Of a stretch of 64,000 nucleotides of DNA, positions 9,817 to 19,804 are shown one piece after another. The DNA comes from Dissulfurimicrobium hydrothermale (GTDB lineage Bacteria; Desulfobacterota; Dissulfuribacteria; Dissulfuribacterales; Sh68). The notes below the pieces were generated by a model. It was not told the DNA's origin. It did not search any database and saw nothing but the letters and a program-made list of their open reading frames with translations. Location: assembly GCF_022026155.1 (NCBI RefSeq), contig NZ_CP085041.1, forward strand, positions 404,306 to 468,305, in the 5' to 3' direction. The position numbers and the translations under genes were made by a program. The stretch's first letter is position 1. Every line of letters starts with the position of its first letter.

Positions 9817-11658
9817 CTAGCCCCTCCGTTCCTCTGACTTGGAACGGACGATGCCCTGCTGTGCAAGTTCTTCCTGAAGAAGGCTGCCGAGGGTTGCAGC
9901 CCCGCGCTTGGAGGCTGTGGCAGATGAATACTCCTCGAAATAAGATCTCTCAGAGTCCTCGTTTATGCGCTTTATAGATAGACCTATGCGCCTTTCAAGC
10001 GGGGCTACATGGATCACCTTTGCCGACACCTCCGAACCGATCTCAAACATACCCATCGGCGTCTTCACCTTGCCTGTGGCAACCTCGGAGACATGTATGA
10101 GGCCTTCAACCCCCTCTTCAAGCTCGACAAAGACGCCGAAGTCGGTCACGTTCGTCACCTTGCCAGTAACGATCCGCCCTACTGGAAAACGCTCGGTTAT
10201 AGTAGTCCACGGATCCGGTTGAAGCTGTTTCACCCCGAGCGAAAACCGCTCCTTCTCTTTATCGACATTCAAGACCACGGCCTGTATGCGGTCACCTTTT
10301 CTATACAGATCCCCCGGATGGTTTATCTTTTTGCTCCATGAAAGATCGGATACATGAACAAGCCCGTCTATCCCTTCTTCTATGCCGATAAAGACGCCGA
10401 AGTCGGTCACGTTCTTGACCGTACCTTCGATGACTGTGCCCACCGGATAGCGTTCCTCTACAAGATCCCATGGATTCGGCTCTATCTGTTTCAAACCCAG
10501 GGATATCCGCTTGGCCTCAGGATCCACCTTAAGCACGACTGCCTCGACCCTTTCGCCTACCTTTAATATCTGAGATGGATGGCGGATACGCTTTGCCCAC
10601 GACATCTCAGAGACATGTATGAGGCCTTCAACCCCCTCTTCAAGCTCGACAAACGCACCATAATCCGTAAGACTCACCACCTTGCCCTTGACCCTTTCGC
10701 CGACAGGATACTTCTCCGCCACACGAAGCCACGGGTCTTCGGTGAGCTGTTTGATACCCAACGAGACCTTTTCATTCTCGGGCGTATAGCTTAAGACCTT
10801 TACCTTGATCTTATCACCCGCCTTGAACTGCTTCGATGGGTGTTCTATACGGCCCCATGATATATCCGTTATGTGCAGGAGGCCGTCTATTCCACCTATA
10901 TCCACAAATACCCCGTAATCAGTGACATTCTTTACGACCCCTTCGATTACCTGACCCTCTGCTAGAGATGAAAGGGTCTGCCTCTTTTTTTCATCCCGCT
11001 CTTTCTCAAGGAGCGCTCTCCTAGACACCACTATATTTTCTCTCTTTCTGTTGCATTTCAAGATCAGGCAGTCGACGGCCTTCCCCATGAAACCATCAGG
11101 ATCGTTGACCGGTCTGATATCTATCTGAGAAAACGGAAGAAAGGCCTTGACACCCGCCCTCTTCTCCCCGATCTGGACCGATAGCCCGCCCTTTACCTTT
11201 GACGATATGATACCCCTGACAGGTGTGCCATTTTCATATGCCTTCAATATATCCTGCCATATCTGGCGACGGAGGGCCTTAGAATATGAGATGGAAAGCC
11301 TCCCATCCACAGGATCCCAATCTTCGAGGAGTATCTCGATCTTATCACCAGGCGATACCATAACCTCTCCATTCTCGCCCAAAAATTCGGAAACCGGTAT
11401 CCTTCCCTCTGATTTGTAACCAACATCCACCATAACATGCTCTTTGTCTATACGAACGACCCTGCCTTCGATGATCTCTCCGGCCTGGAAGGTCTTGAGA
11501 CTCTCTTCAAAAAGGTCTTCAAACTGGCCCATGTCGCCAGTTTCCTCAAAAGACCCTTCTTTTTTTTGTTGCATTTGTCCTGATTGAGTAGGCGCAGCCG
11601 CCTGTTCGGCGGTCGCGGTTGGAGCCTGTTCCTGTGTTGCCTCGGCTACTTTTTCCAT
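9817..11658 (-). CDS. rpsA: 30S ribosomal protein S1
   Basis: 613 residues with six S1 (OB-fold) repeats. Repeats 3-6 share the pattern GTVKNVTDFGVFI..GIDGLVHVSDLSW and give repeated DNA sequence between about 10.1 and 11.0 kb. S1 recruits mRNA to the 30S subunit. A 40-residue Q/A/E-rich N-terminal extension precedes the first domain. It leads the rpsA-sppA-IHF/HU operon and is divergent from queC. A GGGGGA purine run 5' of the ATG serves as ribosome-binding site. Confidence 0.96.
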   Translation of the reverse strand: MEKVAEATQEQAPTATAEQAAAPTQSGQMQQKKEGSFEETGDMGQFEDLFEESLKTFQAGEIIEGRVVRIDKEHVMVDVGYKSEGRIPVSEFLGENGEVMVSPGDKIEILLEDWDPVDGRLSISYSKALRRQIWQDILKAYENGTPVRGIISSKVKGGLSVQIGEKRAGVKAFLPFSQIDIRPVNDPDGFMGKAVDCLILKCNRKRENIVVSRRALLEKERDEKKRQTLSSLAEGQVIEGVVKNVTDYGVFVDIGGIDGLLHITDISWGRIEHPSKQFKAGDKIKVKVLSYTPENEKVSLGIKQLTEDPWLRVAEKYPVGERVKGKVVSLTDYGAFVELEEGVEGLIHVSEMSWAKRIRHPSQILKVGERVEAVVLKVDPEAKRISLGLKQIEPNPWDLVEERYPVGTVIEGTVKNVTDFGVFIGIEEGIDGLVHVSDLSWSKKINHPGDLYRKGDRIQAVVLNVDKEKERFSLGVKQLQPDPWTTITERFPVGRIVTGKVTNVTDFGVFVELEEGVEGLIHVSEVATGKVKTPMGMFEIGSEVSAKVIHVAPLERRIGLSIKRINEDSERSYFEEYSSATASKRGAATLGSLLQEELAQQGIVRSKSEERRG

Positions 11659-11781
11659 TATGGATTCCCCCTGACAAATAAATTAACTATCAAAGATAAC
11701 AGGGCGGGGGACAAAGTTCAATAACAGACTGATTCCCTATGCGTCAAACTATGTCAAAAACCTTCAAAACCACCAGCTGCC

Positions 11782-11799
11782 GCCTCATTCGTTTGAGGC
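11782..11799 (+). promoter_or_regulatory. Hairpin in the rpsA-queC divergent spacer
   Basis: A 6-bp hairpin (GCCTCA / TGAGGC, six-base loop) lies about 90 bases upstream of queC. I looked for a preQ1 riboswitch and did not recognise one. It may be a leader element for queC or the remains of a terminator. The rest of the 228-base spacer must hold the divergent promoters, but no convincing -35/-10 pair was identified. Confidence 0.25.
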
Positions 11800-11886
11800 T
11801 TGTAAAAATCAGCTTAGGACTTATTTTAATCCAGTAAATTAAAAGGCTTTCAAGCGAAAGGCGCAAAAAATCAAAGAGGTAGTGAA

Positions 11887-12576
11887 ATGCAGGTGGAAAT
11901 TATTGGCAAACCCCTTGCCGTCTGCCTTGTAAGCGGCGGGCTTGACAGTTGCGTCACGGCAGCCATCGCCAGGAAGACTTGCAGGCTTGCATTTCTCCAC
12001 GTAAACTATGGCCAATTGACTGAGCGGCGCGAGCTTGAGGCCTTTAATGGGATTGCTAATTATTTCAGAGTTGAAGACCGCCTTGTGGTGGACATTTCAC
12101 ACCTTAAATCAATAGGCGGCTCGGCCCTTACAGACCCGTCGATCCCTGTCCCGCTCGACGCCCATGGGCCTGGGATACCAATGACCTACGTTCCATTCAG
12201 AAACACGCATCTCCTTGCAATCGCCGTATCCTGGGCGGAGGTAATAGGCGCGCGCTACATATTCATCGGGGCCACGGAGGTGGACAGCTCAGGCTACCCT
12301 GATTGCCGGAAGGGCTATTTTGAGGCATTCAACAGACTCATAGAGGAAGGGACCAGGCCTGAGACCAAAATAGAGGTAATCACACCAATCATCCGCTACT
12401 CAAAAAGACAGGTGGTTGAGGAAGGCCTGAGACTTAACGCCCCTCTGCACCTTACCTGGTCATGTTACAAAAACGAGGATGCAGCCTGCGGAAGGTGTGA
12501 CTCTTGTGTTTTGAGGCTTAAGGGCTTTGAGGCCGCAGGCGTTATTGACCCCATTTCTTATGAGGTGCGGCCATGA
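11887..12576 (+). CDS. queC: 7-cyano-7-deazaguanine synthase
   Basis: QueC makes preQ0 from 7-carboxy-7-deazaguanine with ATP and ammonia, for queuosine or deazapurine DNA modification. The PP-loop SGGLDSC lies at residues 17-23, and the C-terminal zinc site at C-YKNEDAAC-GRC-DSC is complete. Length 229 is normal. GAGG lies about eight bases before the ATG. The next gene overlaps by 4 bases (ATGA type), so the pair is translationally coupled. No queD, queE or queF is nearby. Confidence 0.94.
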   Translation: MQVEIIGKPLAVCLVSGGLDSCVTAAIARKTCRLAFLHVNYGQLTERRELEAFNGIANYFRVEDRLVVDISHLKSIGGSALTDPSIPVPLDAHGPGIPMTYVPFRNTHLLAIAVSWAEVIGARYIFIGATEVDSSGYPDCRKGYFEAFNRLIEEGTRPETKIEVITPIIRYSKRQVVEEGLRLNAPLHLTWSCYKNEDAACGRCDSCVLRLKGFEAAGVIDPISYEVRP

Positions 12577-12956
12577 ACGAGGTATTCCGTTGTCAGATGT
12601 GCGGCCACTGCTGTTGCGGCGAGGGCACGGTCTCGCTCTCAGAAGAGGAACAAAAACGGATCGCATCTTATCTTGGCCTGGAACCCAGGGATTTTTTACA
12701 GAAATTATGCACACAAAAAGATAAAAGGGTTGAAATGCTGATAAAAAACGGGCATTGCATCTTCTTGGGCCCTAACAACCTCTGCGCCATCCATCCAGTC
12801 AAGCCGTTTCACTGCCGCCGTTGGCCGCTTCATCCAAGCATACTCAATGACCCTAACGCCTGGGAAGCCATCAAGGCCGACTGCCCCGGCTTTGACAGGG
12901 CCGCCACATATGAGGCTGTATGCGAACTTTTAAGGAGAAACGGCATTGGAAGCTGA
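12573..12956 (+). CDS. YkgJ-type cysteine-cluster protein
   Basis: 127 residues with an N-terminal CQMCGHCCCGEG and a second group CIFLGPNNLCAIHP...FHCRRWP, the pattern of the YkgJ (zinc- or iron-chelating, UPF0153) family. Function is not established for the family. It overlaps queC by 4 bases and the following isomerase-like gene by 11 bases, so all three are one translational unit. The tight coupling hints at a shared role, but I cannot name it. Confidence 0.85.
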   Translation: MNEVFRCQMCGHCCCGEGTVSLSEEEQKRIASYLGLEPRDFLQKLCTQKDKRVEMLIKNGHCIFLGPNNLCAIHPVKPFHCRRWPLHPSILNDPNAWEAIKADCPGFDRAATYEAVCELLRRNGIGS

Positions 12957-13758
12957 ACTTGCAAAAAAGAACGCTTTTGTCTGCTGCCCCTTTAACCTGA
13001 TTGTCAGCGATTATCTGAAAAGGATCATAGCCGAACACATAAACCCTGAGATAGGCCTGAACGGTGGTGTCCTTGACGAATTCAGGTTCCAAAGCTTCAG
13101 GCGAATAGCCCGCATATTCAAGGCCTCTGGAACAAAATGCACGATTCATGCCCAGTTTACAGACCTCTCCATAGGCGCCATCGACAAAAAGATCAGAAGG
13201 GTCTCGGTGGACAGACTCAGGCAGTGCCTTGAGATAGCGGCCATTTATGAGGCAAGATCAATGGTCTTTCATACCGGCTTTGACGAGAGACACTACCTGA
13301 GTTTTGAAGGACGATGGATGGAAAACGCCAGGGCCTCCCTTGAGACCCTTTGCCGCGAGGCAGAATCAGCAGGTATTCCCATCATGCTAGAAAACGTCTT
13401 CGAACCCTCACCAGCCATCCACAAGGCGCTCTTTTCAGCCGCAGACTCGCCTGCCCTGAAATTCTGCTTTGACATGGGGCATCAGCAGGTTTTTTCAAAG
13501 ACAGGGCTTTCCATCTGGCTGGACGAACTTGGGCGCTACATCGGCCAACTCCATCTCCACGACAACCTCGGCCGCAAGGACGACCACCTGGCCATAGGGG
13601 CTGGCATCCTTGACTTTGACGCCCTCTTTTCGTTTCTTACCGCACATAAAATCCATCCCTTACTCACCCTTGAGCCGCACGGCGAGGAGCAGGTAATGCC
13701 GACGTTAAGGGGGCTCGGCGGCCTTCTGAAAAGATTTCCGATATTGACTGAAGACTAA
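12946..13758 (+). CDS. Sugar phosphate isomerase/epimerase-like TIM-barrel protein
   Basis: 270 residues of the AP-endonuclease-2/xylose-isomerase-like superfamily. Likely metal ligands are visible: Glu in IMLENVFEP, Asp and His in CFDMGHQQ, His in QLHLHDN, and Glu in TLEPHGEE. Start is TTG at 12946, eight bases after AAGGAG, inside the previous gene. The substrate is unknown. Its end overlaps the aroE end by 4 bases on the opposite strand. Confidence 0.82.
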   Translation: MEAELAKKNAFVCCPFNLIVSDYLKRIIAEHINPEIGLNGGVLDEFRFQSFRRIARIFKASGTKCTIHAQFTDLSIGAIDKKIRRVSVDRLRQCLEIAAIYEARSMVFHTGFDERHYLSFEGRWMENARASLETLCREAESAGIPIMLENVFEPSPAIHKALFSAADSPALKFCFDMGHQQVFSKTGLSIWLDELGRYIGQLHLHDNLGRKDDHLAIGAGILDFDALFSFLTAHKIHPLLTLEPHGEEQVMPTLRGLGGLLKRFPILTED

Positions 13759-14594
13759 AAATCAGCCAGATCGAGGATGGCCTTCAACGCCCCTTTCATG
13801 GCCTCGTGAGGCGCCTTTTGCCCTGTCCAGAGCTCGAATTGCGCCTCGGCCTGATAAAGGAGCATCTTGAGACCACTAACAACCCTACAACCGTATTCCT
13901 TGGCCTCCTTAAGGAGTCTGGTTTCAGGCGGTGAATAGACGATGTCCATGACCACATCGAACCCCTTCAGCAAGGCCTTATCCACAATGGATTCACCCTC
14001 TCCGGGTCTCATTCCAACCGAGGTAGTGTTTATGAGCACGGATGCCCTGACATCTGCCATCCGATCAAGCCCCGACCATGCGGCACCGACGGCCTCGGCC
14101 AATATCCTTGCCTTCTCGGGACGCCGGTTGGCCACATGAACAACACCCCCCTTCATTACCAGGCCAGCGCAGACAGCCCTGGCCGAACCCCCGGCCCCAA
14201 GGACCAAAAATCTCCTACCCTCTATGGTCACAACCTCCTCCAGGGCCCTTATGGCACCGATCCAATCGGTGTTTGCGCCAAAGAGCCTGCCGGAATGATT
14301 GATCACGGTATTCACGGCGCCGATCCGTTCGGCCGCCGGATCGATTTCGTCCAGAAAGGGTAAAACCGCCTCCTTGTAGGGTATGGTGACCGAAAGACCC
14401 TTTATATCAAGCGCCTTGACCCCTTTTAAGGCTGAAGCAGGGTCGATCACATCAAATGCCAGATATGCGGCGTCGATCCCCATAACCTCAAAGGCCCGAT
14501 TGTGTATGACAGGACTCAACGAATGGGCCACCGGATGACCGATAATGCCATAAAGGGCCGTAGCCGCGCTAGGCCAGGGAAAAGACCTTGCCAT
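13755..14594 (-). CDS. aroE: Shikimate dehydrogenase
   Basis: AroE (279 residues) reduces 3-dehydroshikimate with NADPH in aromatic amino-acid synthesis. The substrate pocket GHPVAHSLSPVIHN, the catalytic Lys in SVTIPYKE, the NTDWIGA segment and the Rossmann loop LGAGGSARA are all present. It shares a base with the aconitase stop region (adjoining at 14594), so the two minus-strand genes are coupled. It converges on the isomerase-like gene. Confidence 0.95.
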   Translation of the reverse strand: MARSFPWPSAATALYGIIGHPVAHSLSPVIHNRAFEVMGIDAAYLAFDVIDPASALKGVKALDIKGLSVTIPYKEAVLPFLDEIDPAAERIGAVNTVINHSGRLFGANTDWIGAIRALEEVVTIEGRRFLVLGAGGSARAVCAGLVMKGGVVHVANRRPEKARILAEAVGAAWSGLDRMADVRASVLINTTSVGMRPGEGESIVDKALLKGFDVVMDIVYSPPETRLLKEAKEYGCRVVSGLKMLLYQAEAQFELWTGQKAPHEAMKGALKAILDLADF

Positions 14595-16525
14595 TACACC
14601 CCCTGGATCCTCGCCCTCGTCCAGTTCAAGAGCCCCCCTGTAGTCAATATTTCCCTATCGCGCCTGCTCAGCTCCAGACGGGCGACAATCAACCGACCGT
14701 CGACCCTCAACTCCACCTCATCCATGCCATCTAGCAAGGCCGCTCTAAGCCCAGGTATCTCCACATGGCCGTCTTGTGCGATATATGCGTAATCATCTGG
14801 ATCCTTGAAGGTCAACGGAACAATACCAAAATTTATCAAATTCGCCCTGTGAATCCTGGCAAAACTCTTGACCAACTTAACCCGCACCCCAAGATATCTA
14901 GGGGCCAATGCAGCATGTTCCCTTGATGAACCCTGGCCATAATTCTCACCACCGACCACCATACACGAGCCCACTTCCCTGGCCCTCATCGCAAAAGAAG
15001 GATCGATGGACGAAAAGACATACTCGCTTATGGCCGGAATGTTGCTTCTGAGGGGAAGGATCTTGCTCCCTGCAGGCATTATGTGGTCGGTGGTGATGTT
15101 GTCGCCCACCTTGAGGATGACCCGACAGGACAGGGTGTCAGGAAGTGGATCAAAGACTGGGAGCGGTTTTATGTTAGGCCCCCGAAGCACCTCGACCCTT
15201 GAGCCGTCTTTGGGTGGAACTATTATGCCGCCGTCATTGACGACGAATCGCTCAGGTAGATGGATGTCGGGCATCTCGCCGAGATCCCTCGGGTCCGTTA
15301 TGGCCCCGGCGACCACAGACGCCACAGCTGTCTCAGGGCTACACAGATAGACCTGATCATCTTTGGTGCCGCTCCTGCCCGGGAAATTCCTGGTGAAGGT
15401 GCGGAGGGAGATGGTGCCTGTGGCAGGGGCCTGGCCCATGCCTATACAGCCAAGACAGCCAGACTGGTGCATCCTTGTACCTGCATGGATGAGCGGTAAA
15501 AGAAGACCGTTGATCTCCAAGTTCTCCAAGACCTGGAGGCTGCCAGGATTGACCTCGAAACTCACATCTTTATGAATGGCCCGATCCTTCAATACAAGTG
15601 AGGCCAGGGCCAGATCTCTGTATGAGGAGTTGGCACATGAGCCGATTATCACCTGCGAAACAGCCCTGCCCGCCACTTCGCGCACTGGCACCACATTGTC
15701 AGGCGATGAAGGACAGGCGATCATGGGCTCAAGCCTCGCAAGATCCATCTCGATCACCTCATCATAACAGGCATCCGCATCCGCCTCGAGCGGCCGCCAG
15801 AGCCCTTCACGACCCTGGGCCTTCAAGAAGGCCCTTGTCATCTCATCAGAAGGAAAAACCGAACTAGTCGCCCCCAATTCGGTACCCAGATTTGCAATGA
15901 CCGCCCTATCAGGAACAGTCAAGGTCATAACCCCCGGACCAAAGTATTCAATCACCTTACCTACACCACCTTTTATAGTCAGGCGATGCAACAGCTCCAA
16001 GATTACGTCTCTAGCCGAGACCCATGGTTGGAGTCGTCCTACGAGATTTACGCCCACAACCCTCGGCATGCGCAGATAAAAAGGTTGACCAGCCATGGCC
16101 ATGGCCACATCAAGACCGCCAGCGCCTATAGCCAACATGGACGCACCGCCCGCCGTCGGTGTGTGGCTGTCTGAACCAAGGAGTGTCTTTCCTGGTTCGG
16201 AAAAACGCTCAAGGTGTACCTGATGACATATGCCGTTTCCAGGCCGTGAGAAGAGAACGCCGAAACGGGCCGCTACGGTACGCAGAAAACGATGGTCGTC
16301 AGCATTTCTAAAGTCTGACTGTAGGAGGTTGTGGTCAACATAACTCACAGAGAGATCGGTCCTGACCCGCGGGATGCCTATAGCCTCAAATTCGAGATAC
16401 GCCATGGTGCCAGTGGCATCCTGGGTAAGAGTCTGATCTATTCGCACGGCTATCTCAGATCCAGGGGTCATTTCGCCTTCAACCAAATGCCCGGCTATGA
16501 TCTTTTCGGTGACTGTAAGGCCCAT
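14594..16525 (-). CDS. Aconitate hydratase, short single-chain type
   Basis: 643 residues, shorter than AcnA/AcnB (about 850-900) and matching the Aquifex-type aconitase group related to isopropylmalate isomerase. [4Fe-4S] ligands are seen in IGSCANSSYRD and GCLGCIGMG. The swivel domain has GSSREHAAL. It isomerises citrate and isocitrate in an oxidative or reductive TCA cycle. A homoaconitase or isopropylmalate role cannot be fully ruled out, but fused large and small domains in this order favour aconitase. It is divergent from argS across a 161-base AT-rich spacer. Confidence 0.88.
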   Translation of the reverse strand: MGLTVTEKIIAGHLVEGEMTPGSEIAVRIDQTLTQDATGTMAYLEFEAIGIPRVRTDLSVSYVDHNLLQSDFRNADDHRFLRTVAARFGVLFSRPGNGICHQVHLERFSEPGKTLLGSDSHTPTAGGASMLAIGAGGLDVAMAMAGQPFYLRMPRVVGVNLVGRLQPWVSARDVILELLHRLTIKGGVGKVIEYFGPGVMTLTVPDRAVIANLGTELGATSSVFPSDEMTRAFLKAQGREGLWRPLEADADACYDEVIEMDLARLEPMIACPSSPDNVVPVREVAGRAVSQVIIGSCANSSYRDLALASLVLKDRAIHKDVSFEVNPGSLQVLENLEINGLLLPLIHAGTRMHQSGCLGCIGMGQAPATGTISLRTFTRNFPGRSGTKDDQVYLCSPETAVASVVAGAITDPRDLGEMPDIHLPERFVVNDGGIIVPPKDGSRVEVLRGPNIKPLPVFDPLPDTLSCRVILKVGDNITTDHIMPAGSKILPLRSNIPAISEYVFSSIDPSFAMRAREVGSCMVVGGENYGQGSSREHAALAPRYLGVRVKLVKSFARIHRANLINFGIVPLTFKDPDDYAYIAQDGHVEIPGLRAALLDGMDEVELRVDGRLIVARLELSRRDREILTTGGLLNWTRARIQGV

Positions 16526-16686
16526 TTTTACTCCTTAGTTTATGGAATCAACGTCTGGAGACAATTATATGGATCTTGACACACACAGACAACCCAAAAA
16601 AACAACATAAATGCGATTGCTAAAATACCTCAAATTAACTATTATAAAATTTTTATACAGTTATCATAATACCAAAGGTCTAAAAT

Positions 16687-18351
16687 ATGCGCGAAAAGGT
16701 CTTATCCGCGCTCATCAGCGCATTTGATAATTTGAAGTCAAAAAAGAAACTGCCCGCCCTCCCAGTCCCGGCCTCACACCAAGTGGTAAGGCCCAAAGAA
16801 AGGGGGTACGGGGACTTCGCAAGCAATCTGGCACTGGCCGTAGCGCCCTCCATGAAGCTCAAGCCAAGGGATATAGCCACGGCTATTGTACAGGAGCTCG
16901 AAGGCGACTTATTTTTTGAAAAAATTGAGGTCGCTGGCCCTGGTTTTATAAATTTTTTCATCTCACCTGATCAGTGGCAAAAAAGACTCCTTGATATCCA
17001 TAGGGCCGGGGAGTCCTTTGGTGAATCCAATGCCGGAGAGGGTAAAAGGGTGCTCGTCGAATTTGTAAGCGCAAACCCGACCGGGCCCCTACATGTCGGA
17101 CACGGCAGAGGGGCGGCCGTCGGCGATTCGCTCGCAAGGATCATGAAGGCCGCCGGATTCGATGTGGAAAAGGAATACTACATAAACGACGTGGGCAATC
17201 AAATGAATACCCTTGGGGCCTCAGTATATCTCCGCTATCAAGGACTTCTAGGGCGAAAGGCCCTCTTCCCCAAGGAATATTATCAGGGGGATTATATCAT
17301 CGACATCGCAAAAAAAATTATCGCGTCAAGAGGGAAGGATTTCCTTGATCAACCCATGGAGTCTTGCCTGCCTTTTTTTGTAAAGACAGCTGTTGACGAC
17401 ATCTCGGCAGGCATCAAAAAGGATCTCGATGACTTCGGTGTAAGTTTTGATACATGGTTCAGCGAAAAGATCATACATGACTCAGGGCTTGTGGAAAGGA
17501 CTATTGAAAAGCTGAAACAGGCAGGACACATATATGAAGAGGATGGGGCACTGTGGTTTAAAACCACTGCATTCGGCGACGAAAAGGACCGGGTGGTCAG
17601 ACGTTCAAACGGGGTCCTTACCTATTTTGCGGCGGATATGGCATACCACCTACACAAGCTCGAGAGAGGTTATGATCTCCTTGTCAACATCTGGGGGGCG
17701 GATCATCACGGCTATGTGCCCAGAGTAAAGGCAGCAATCATGGCCCTTGGCTATCCTGAAGACAGGTTAAGGGTCCTGCTCGTCCAGTTTGTGAGTCTGC
17801 TCGAAGGCGGCAAGACCAAGTCAATGTCCACAAGGTCGGGTGAATTCGTAACACTGAGAGAAGTCCTTGAGGAGGTAGGTAGAGATGCAGCAAGGTTTGT
17901 ATTTCTTACAAGAAAATCAGACAGCCAACTGGATTTCGACCTCGAACTAGCTAAAAGACAGGGACAGGAAAATCCTGTTTATTATGTACAATATGCCCAT
18001 GCGAGATTGTCAAGCATCCTTAAAAATGCAGAGGATCTCGGCCTTTGGCCAGCATGTCTCGACGAGGCTGACCCAAAACTCCTGGGATCCGAAGAAGACC
18101 TGGACATCCTGAAACATCTCGACGCATTCCCTCAGGTGGTCAAAGAAGGCGCATTAGCCCTTGAACCACACAGGATCAGCTACTATCTCACAGAACTTGC
18201 AGGACTGTTTCACAATTATTATACAAAAAACAGATTCATAGGCGAGGACAGGCATCTTACGTGCGCAAGGCTTCTCCTGGCTGACACTATAAGACAGGTG
18301 TTGAAAAAGGCCTTGGGTCTCATAGGGGTCTCGGCCCCAAAACAGATGTAG
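16687..18351 (+). CDS. argS: Arginyl-tRNA synthetase
   Basis: 554 residues, a normal class I ArgRS. The HIGH box appears as HVGHGR in the segment ANPTGPLHVGHGRG; the KMSK-like loop is KSMSTR. The N-terminal Add1 domain is at about 1-110 and the C-terminal DALR anticodon-binding domain follows about 430. It opens a six-gene plus-strand run of argS, SPOR protein, N-acetyltransferase, secA, argJ and NifA-like regulator. Three of these serve arginine metabolism. Confidence 0.96.
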   Translation: MREKVLSALISAFDNLKSKKKLPALPVPASHQVVRPKERGYGDFASNLALAVAPSMKLKPRDIATAIVQELEGDLFFEKIEVAGPGFINFFISPDQWQKRLLDIHRAGESFGESNAGEGKRVLVEFVSANPTGPLHVGHGRGAAVGDSLARIMKAAGFDVEKEYYINDVGNQMNTLGASVYLRYQGLLGRKALFPKEYYQGDYIIDIAKKIIASRGKDFLDQPMESCLPFFVKTAVDDISAGIKKDLDDFGVSFDTWFSEKIIHDSGLVERTIEKLKQAGHIYEEDGALWFKTTAFGDEKDRVVRRSNGVLTYFAADMAYHLHKLERGYDLLVNIWGADHHGYVPRVKAAIMALGYPEDRLRVLLVQFVSLLEGGKTKSMSTRSGEFVTLREVLEEVGRDAARFVFLTRKSDSQLDFDLELAKRQGQENPVYYVQYAHARLSSILKNAEDLGLWPACLDEADPKLLGSEEDLDILKHLDAFPQVVKEGALALEPHRISYYLTELAGLFHNYYTKNRFIGEDRHLTCARLLLADTIRQVLKKALGLIGVSAPKQM

Positions 18352-18365
18352 GGGGATTTGCAATT

Positions 18366-19322
18366 ATGGCGCGGACAGAAAGGACTGGGAAAAAGATACA
18401 GTTTCAGCTGAGCTGGGGCGGTTTGGCTGCAGTTGCCATATCCACCATATGTGTGCTTCTTTGGGCGTTCGTACTGGGCTTCTGGAGTGGCAAAAAGGTG
18501 GCTGAGAAAAACGCCGCCCTGATTATGGCGCAACAACCGAAGCAGACAGCTCAGGCCCAGCCTGCAGCACGCGCAAATGAAAATCTGCCACCGCAGGGGC
18601 AGGGACAACAGGAAGCCAGGGAAGCTGGCGGACCTGAAACACAACAGCCTACAACGTTCCAGGCGAATAAAGAGGCACAAGGGCTGAATGCAGCCGCACA
18701 TCTACAGCAGGCATCCGAAAAGGGTCAACCTCAAGGCGCGGCACAACTGCAGCAACCAGCCGCGACACCGGAGGCGGCCTCCTCTTCCCAAACCGGCCAG
18801 GCGGAGAACGGACCCACCACAAAGGCAGCGGCCGGCGAAGGGGCTAAAGAGGCTGGAAAGGCTAAAGAGATCGAAACGCGGCGGCCCGAAAAGGCCGCAA
18901 AACAAGGGTATGAGGTCAAAAAGATCGAGACCACGACAAGACCTAATGGTCACACAAAGGCCGCGGCCGAGACGTCACATGAACGAAACAAGGCGGCTCA
19001 AACTGGTGTGAAAACAGCCCTTGTCAAGCCGCAAAACACGGCACCTACCCATGGAAAAGGTATAAAAGAAGCTGAGGGGGCATATTACGCCCTTCAAATA
19101 GGGGCCTTCAAGGATAAAAAGAATGCCGAACTGGAGCTTGTGCGCCTCGATGCCAAGGGATACAAGGCGCGGATCAAGGTCACGGATACTGGCACACCCA
19201 ACGGAACGCTCCACAGGGTGTATCTGGGTCGTTTCAAGACCCCGGAAGAGGCCAAGGCCTTCGCAAAGACCCTCCACGACAAAGACGGGATCGACTCTTA
19301 TGTGATATTCGTAAAGGAATAA
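18366..19322 (+). CDS. SPOR-domain membrane protein
   Basis: 318 residues: a short basic cytoplasmic N-terminus, one transmembrane helix at about residues 19-41, a long Ala/Gln/Glu/Lys-rich periplasmic linker (about 50-230), and a C-terminal SPOR domain starting near YYALQIGAFKDKKNAE. SPOR domains bind denuded septal peptidoglycan glycan strands, so a division-site role is likely. It follows argS by 14 bases. The argS-SPOR pairing is common in deltaproteobacteria, from general knowledge. No catalytic domain is present. Confidence 0.88.
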   Translation: MARTERTGKKIQFQLSWGGLAAVAISTICVLLWAFVLGFWSGKKVAEKNAALIMAQQPKQTAQAQPAARANENLPPQGQGQQEAREAGGPETQQPTTFQANKEAQGLNAAAHLQQASEKGQPQGAAQLQQPAATPEAASSSQTGQAENGPTTKAAAGEGAKEAGKAKEIETRRPEKAAKQGYEVKKIETTTRPNGHTKAAAETSHERNKAAQTGVKTALVKPQNTAPTHGKGIKEAEGAYYALQIGAFKDKKNAELELVRLDAKGYKARIKVTDTGTPNGTLHRVYLGRFKTPEEAKAFAKTLHDKDGIDSYVIFVKE

Positions 19323-19341
19323 TACGGCTTTTTATTATTAA

Positions 19342-19794
19342 ATGATACGAAAGGCTGAGATAGGCGATATAAAGGCGATTCATGCCCTACTGTCCCGTTT
19401 TGCAGAAAAGAGTCTACTCCTTCCGCGATCTCTGAGTGAGTTGTATAGCCACCTCAGGGATTATACCGTGTTCGAGGCCAAGGACTGCACAATCAAAGGC
19501 GTCGCCGCCCTTCACATCGTATGGGACGACCTTGCCGAGGTAAGATCGCTGGCGGTCGACGAAGAGTACCAAAAACACGGGATCGGACGCGAACTTGTCA
19601 GGCAGTGCCTCTCCGAGGCCAAGGCGCTTGGCATACACAATGTCTTTACACTCACATATCAGCCTGATTTTTTTGAAAAGCTTGGGTTCAAGCCGGTCGA
19701 CAAGACGATTCTTCCCCACAAGATCTGGGCGGATTGTGTGAGGTGTCCCAAATTTCCAGATTGTGACGAGTCAGCGCTGTTGATAGAACTGTAA
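19342..19794 (+). CDS. argA: GNAT N-acetyltransferase, short N-acetylglutamate synthase type
   Basis: 150 residues with one GNAT domain. The acetyl-CoA pyrophosphate loop is [10 protein letters not shown] after the strand VRSLAVDE. The C-terminal [10 protein letters not shown] cysteine pair is typical of the stand-alone N-acetylglutamate synthases found in place of full-length ArgA. The substrate assignment follows from that family and from argJ three kilobases downstream in the same run. It would make the priming N-acetylglutamate for arginine synthesis, although ArgJ can also do so. Confidence 0.78.
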   Translation: MIRKAEIGDIKAIHALLSRFAEKSLLLPRSLSELYSHLRDYTVFEAKDCTIKGVAALHIVWDDLAEVRSLAVDEEYQKHGIGRELVRQCLSEAKALGIHNVFTLTYQPDFFEKLGFKPVDKTILPHKIWADCVRCPKFPDCDESALLIEL

Positions 19795-19804
19795 AGGAAT
19801 AACA

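Noticed and set aside
10009-11000. Repeated DNA segments
   Set aside because: They are explained by the S1-domain repeats of rpsA, not by an independent repeat element.
11782-11887. preQ1 riboswitch upstream of queC
   Set aside because: A hairpin is present but the class I and II consensus sequences were not recognised.
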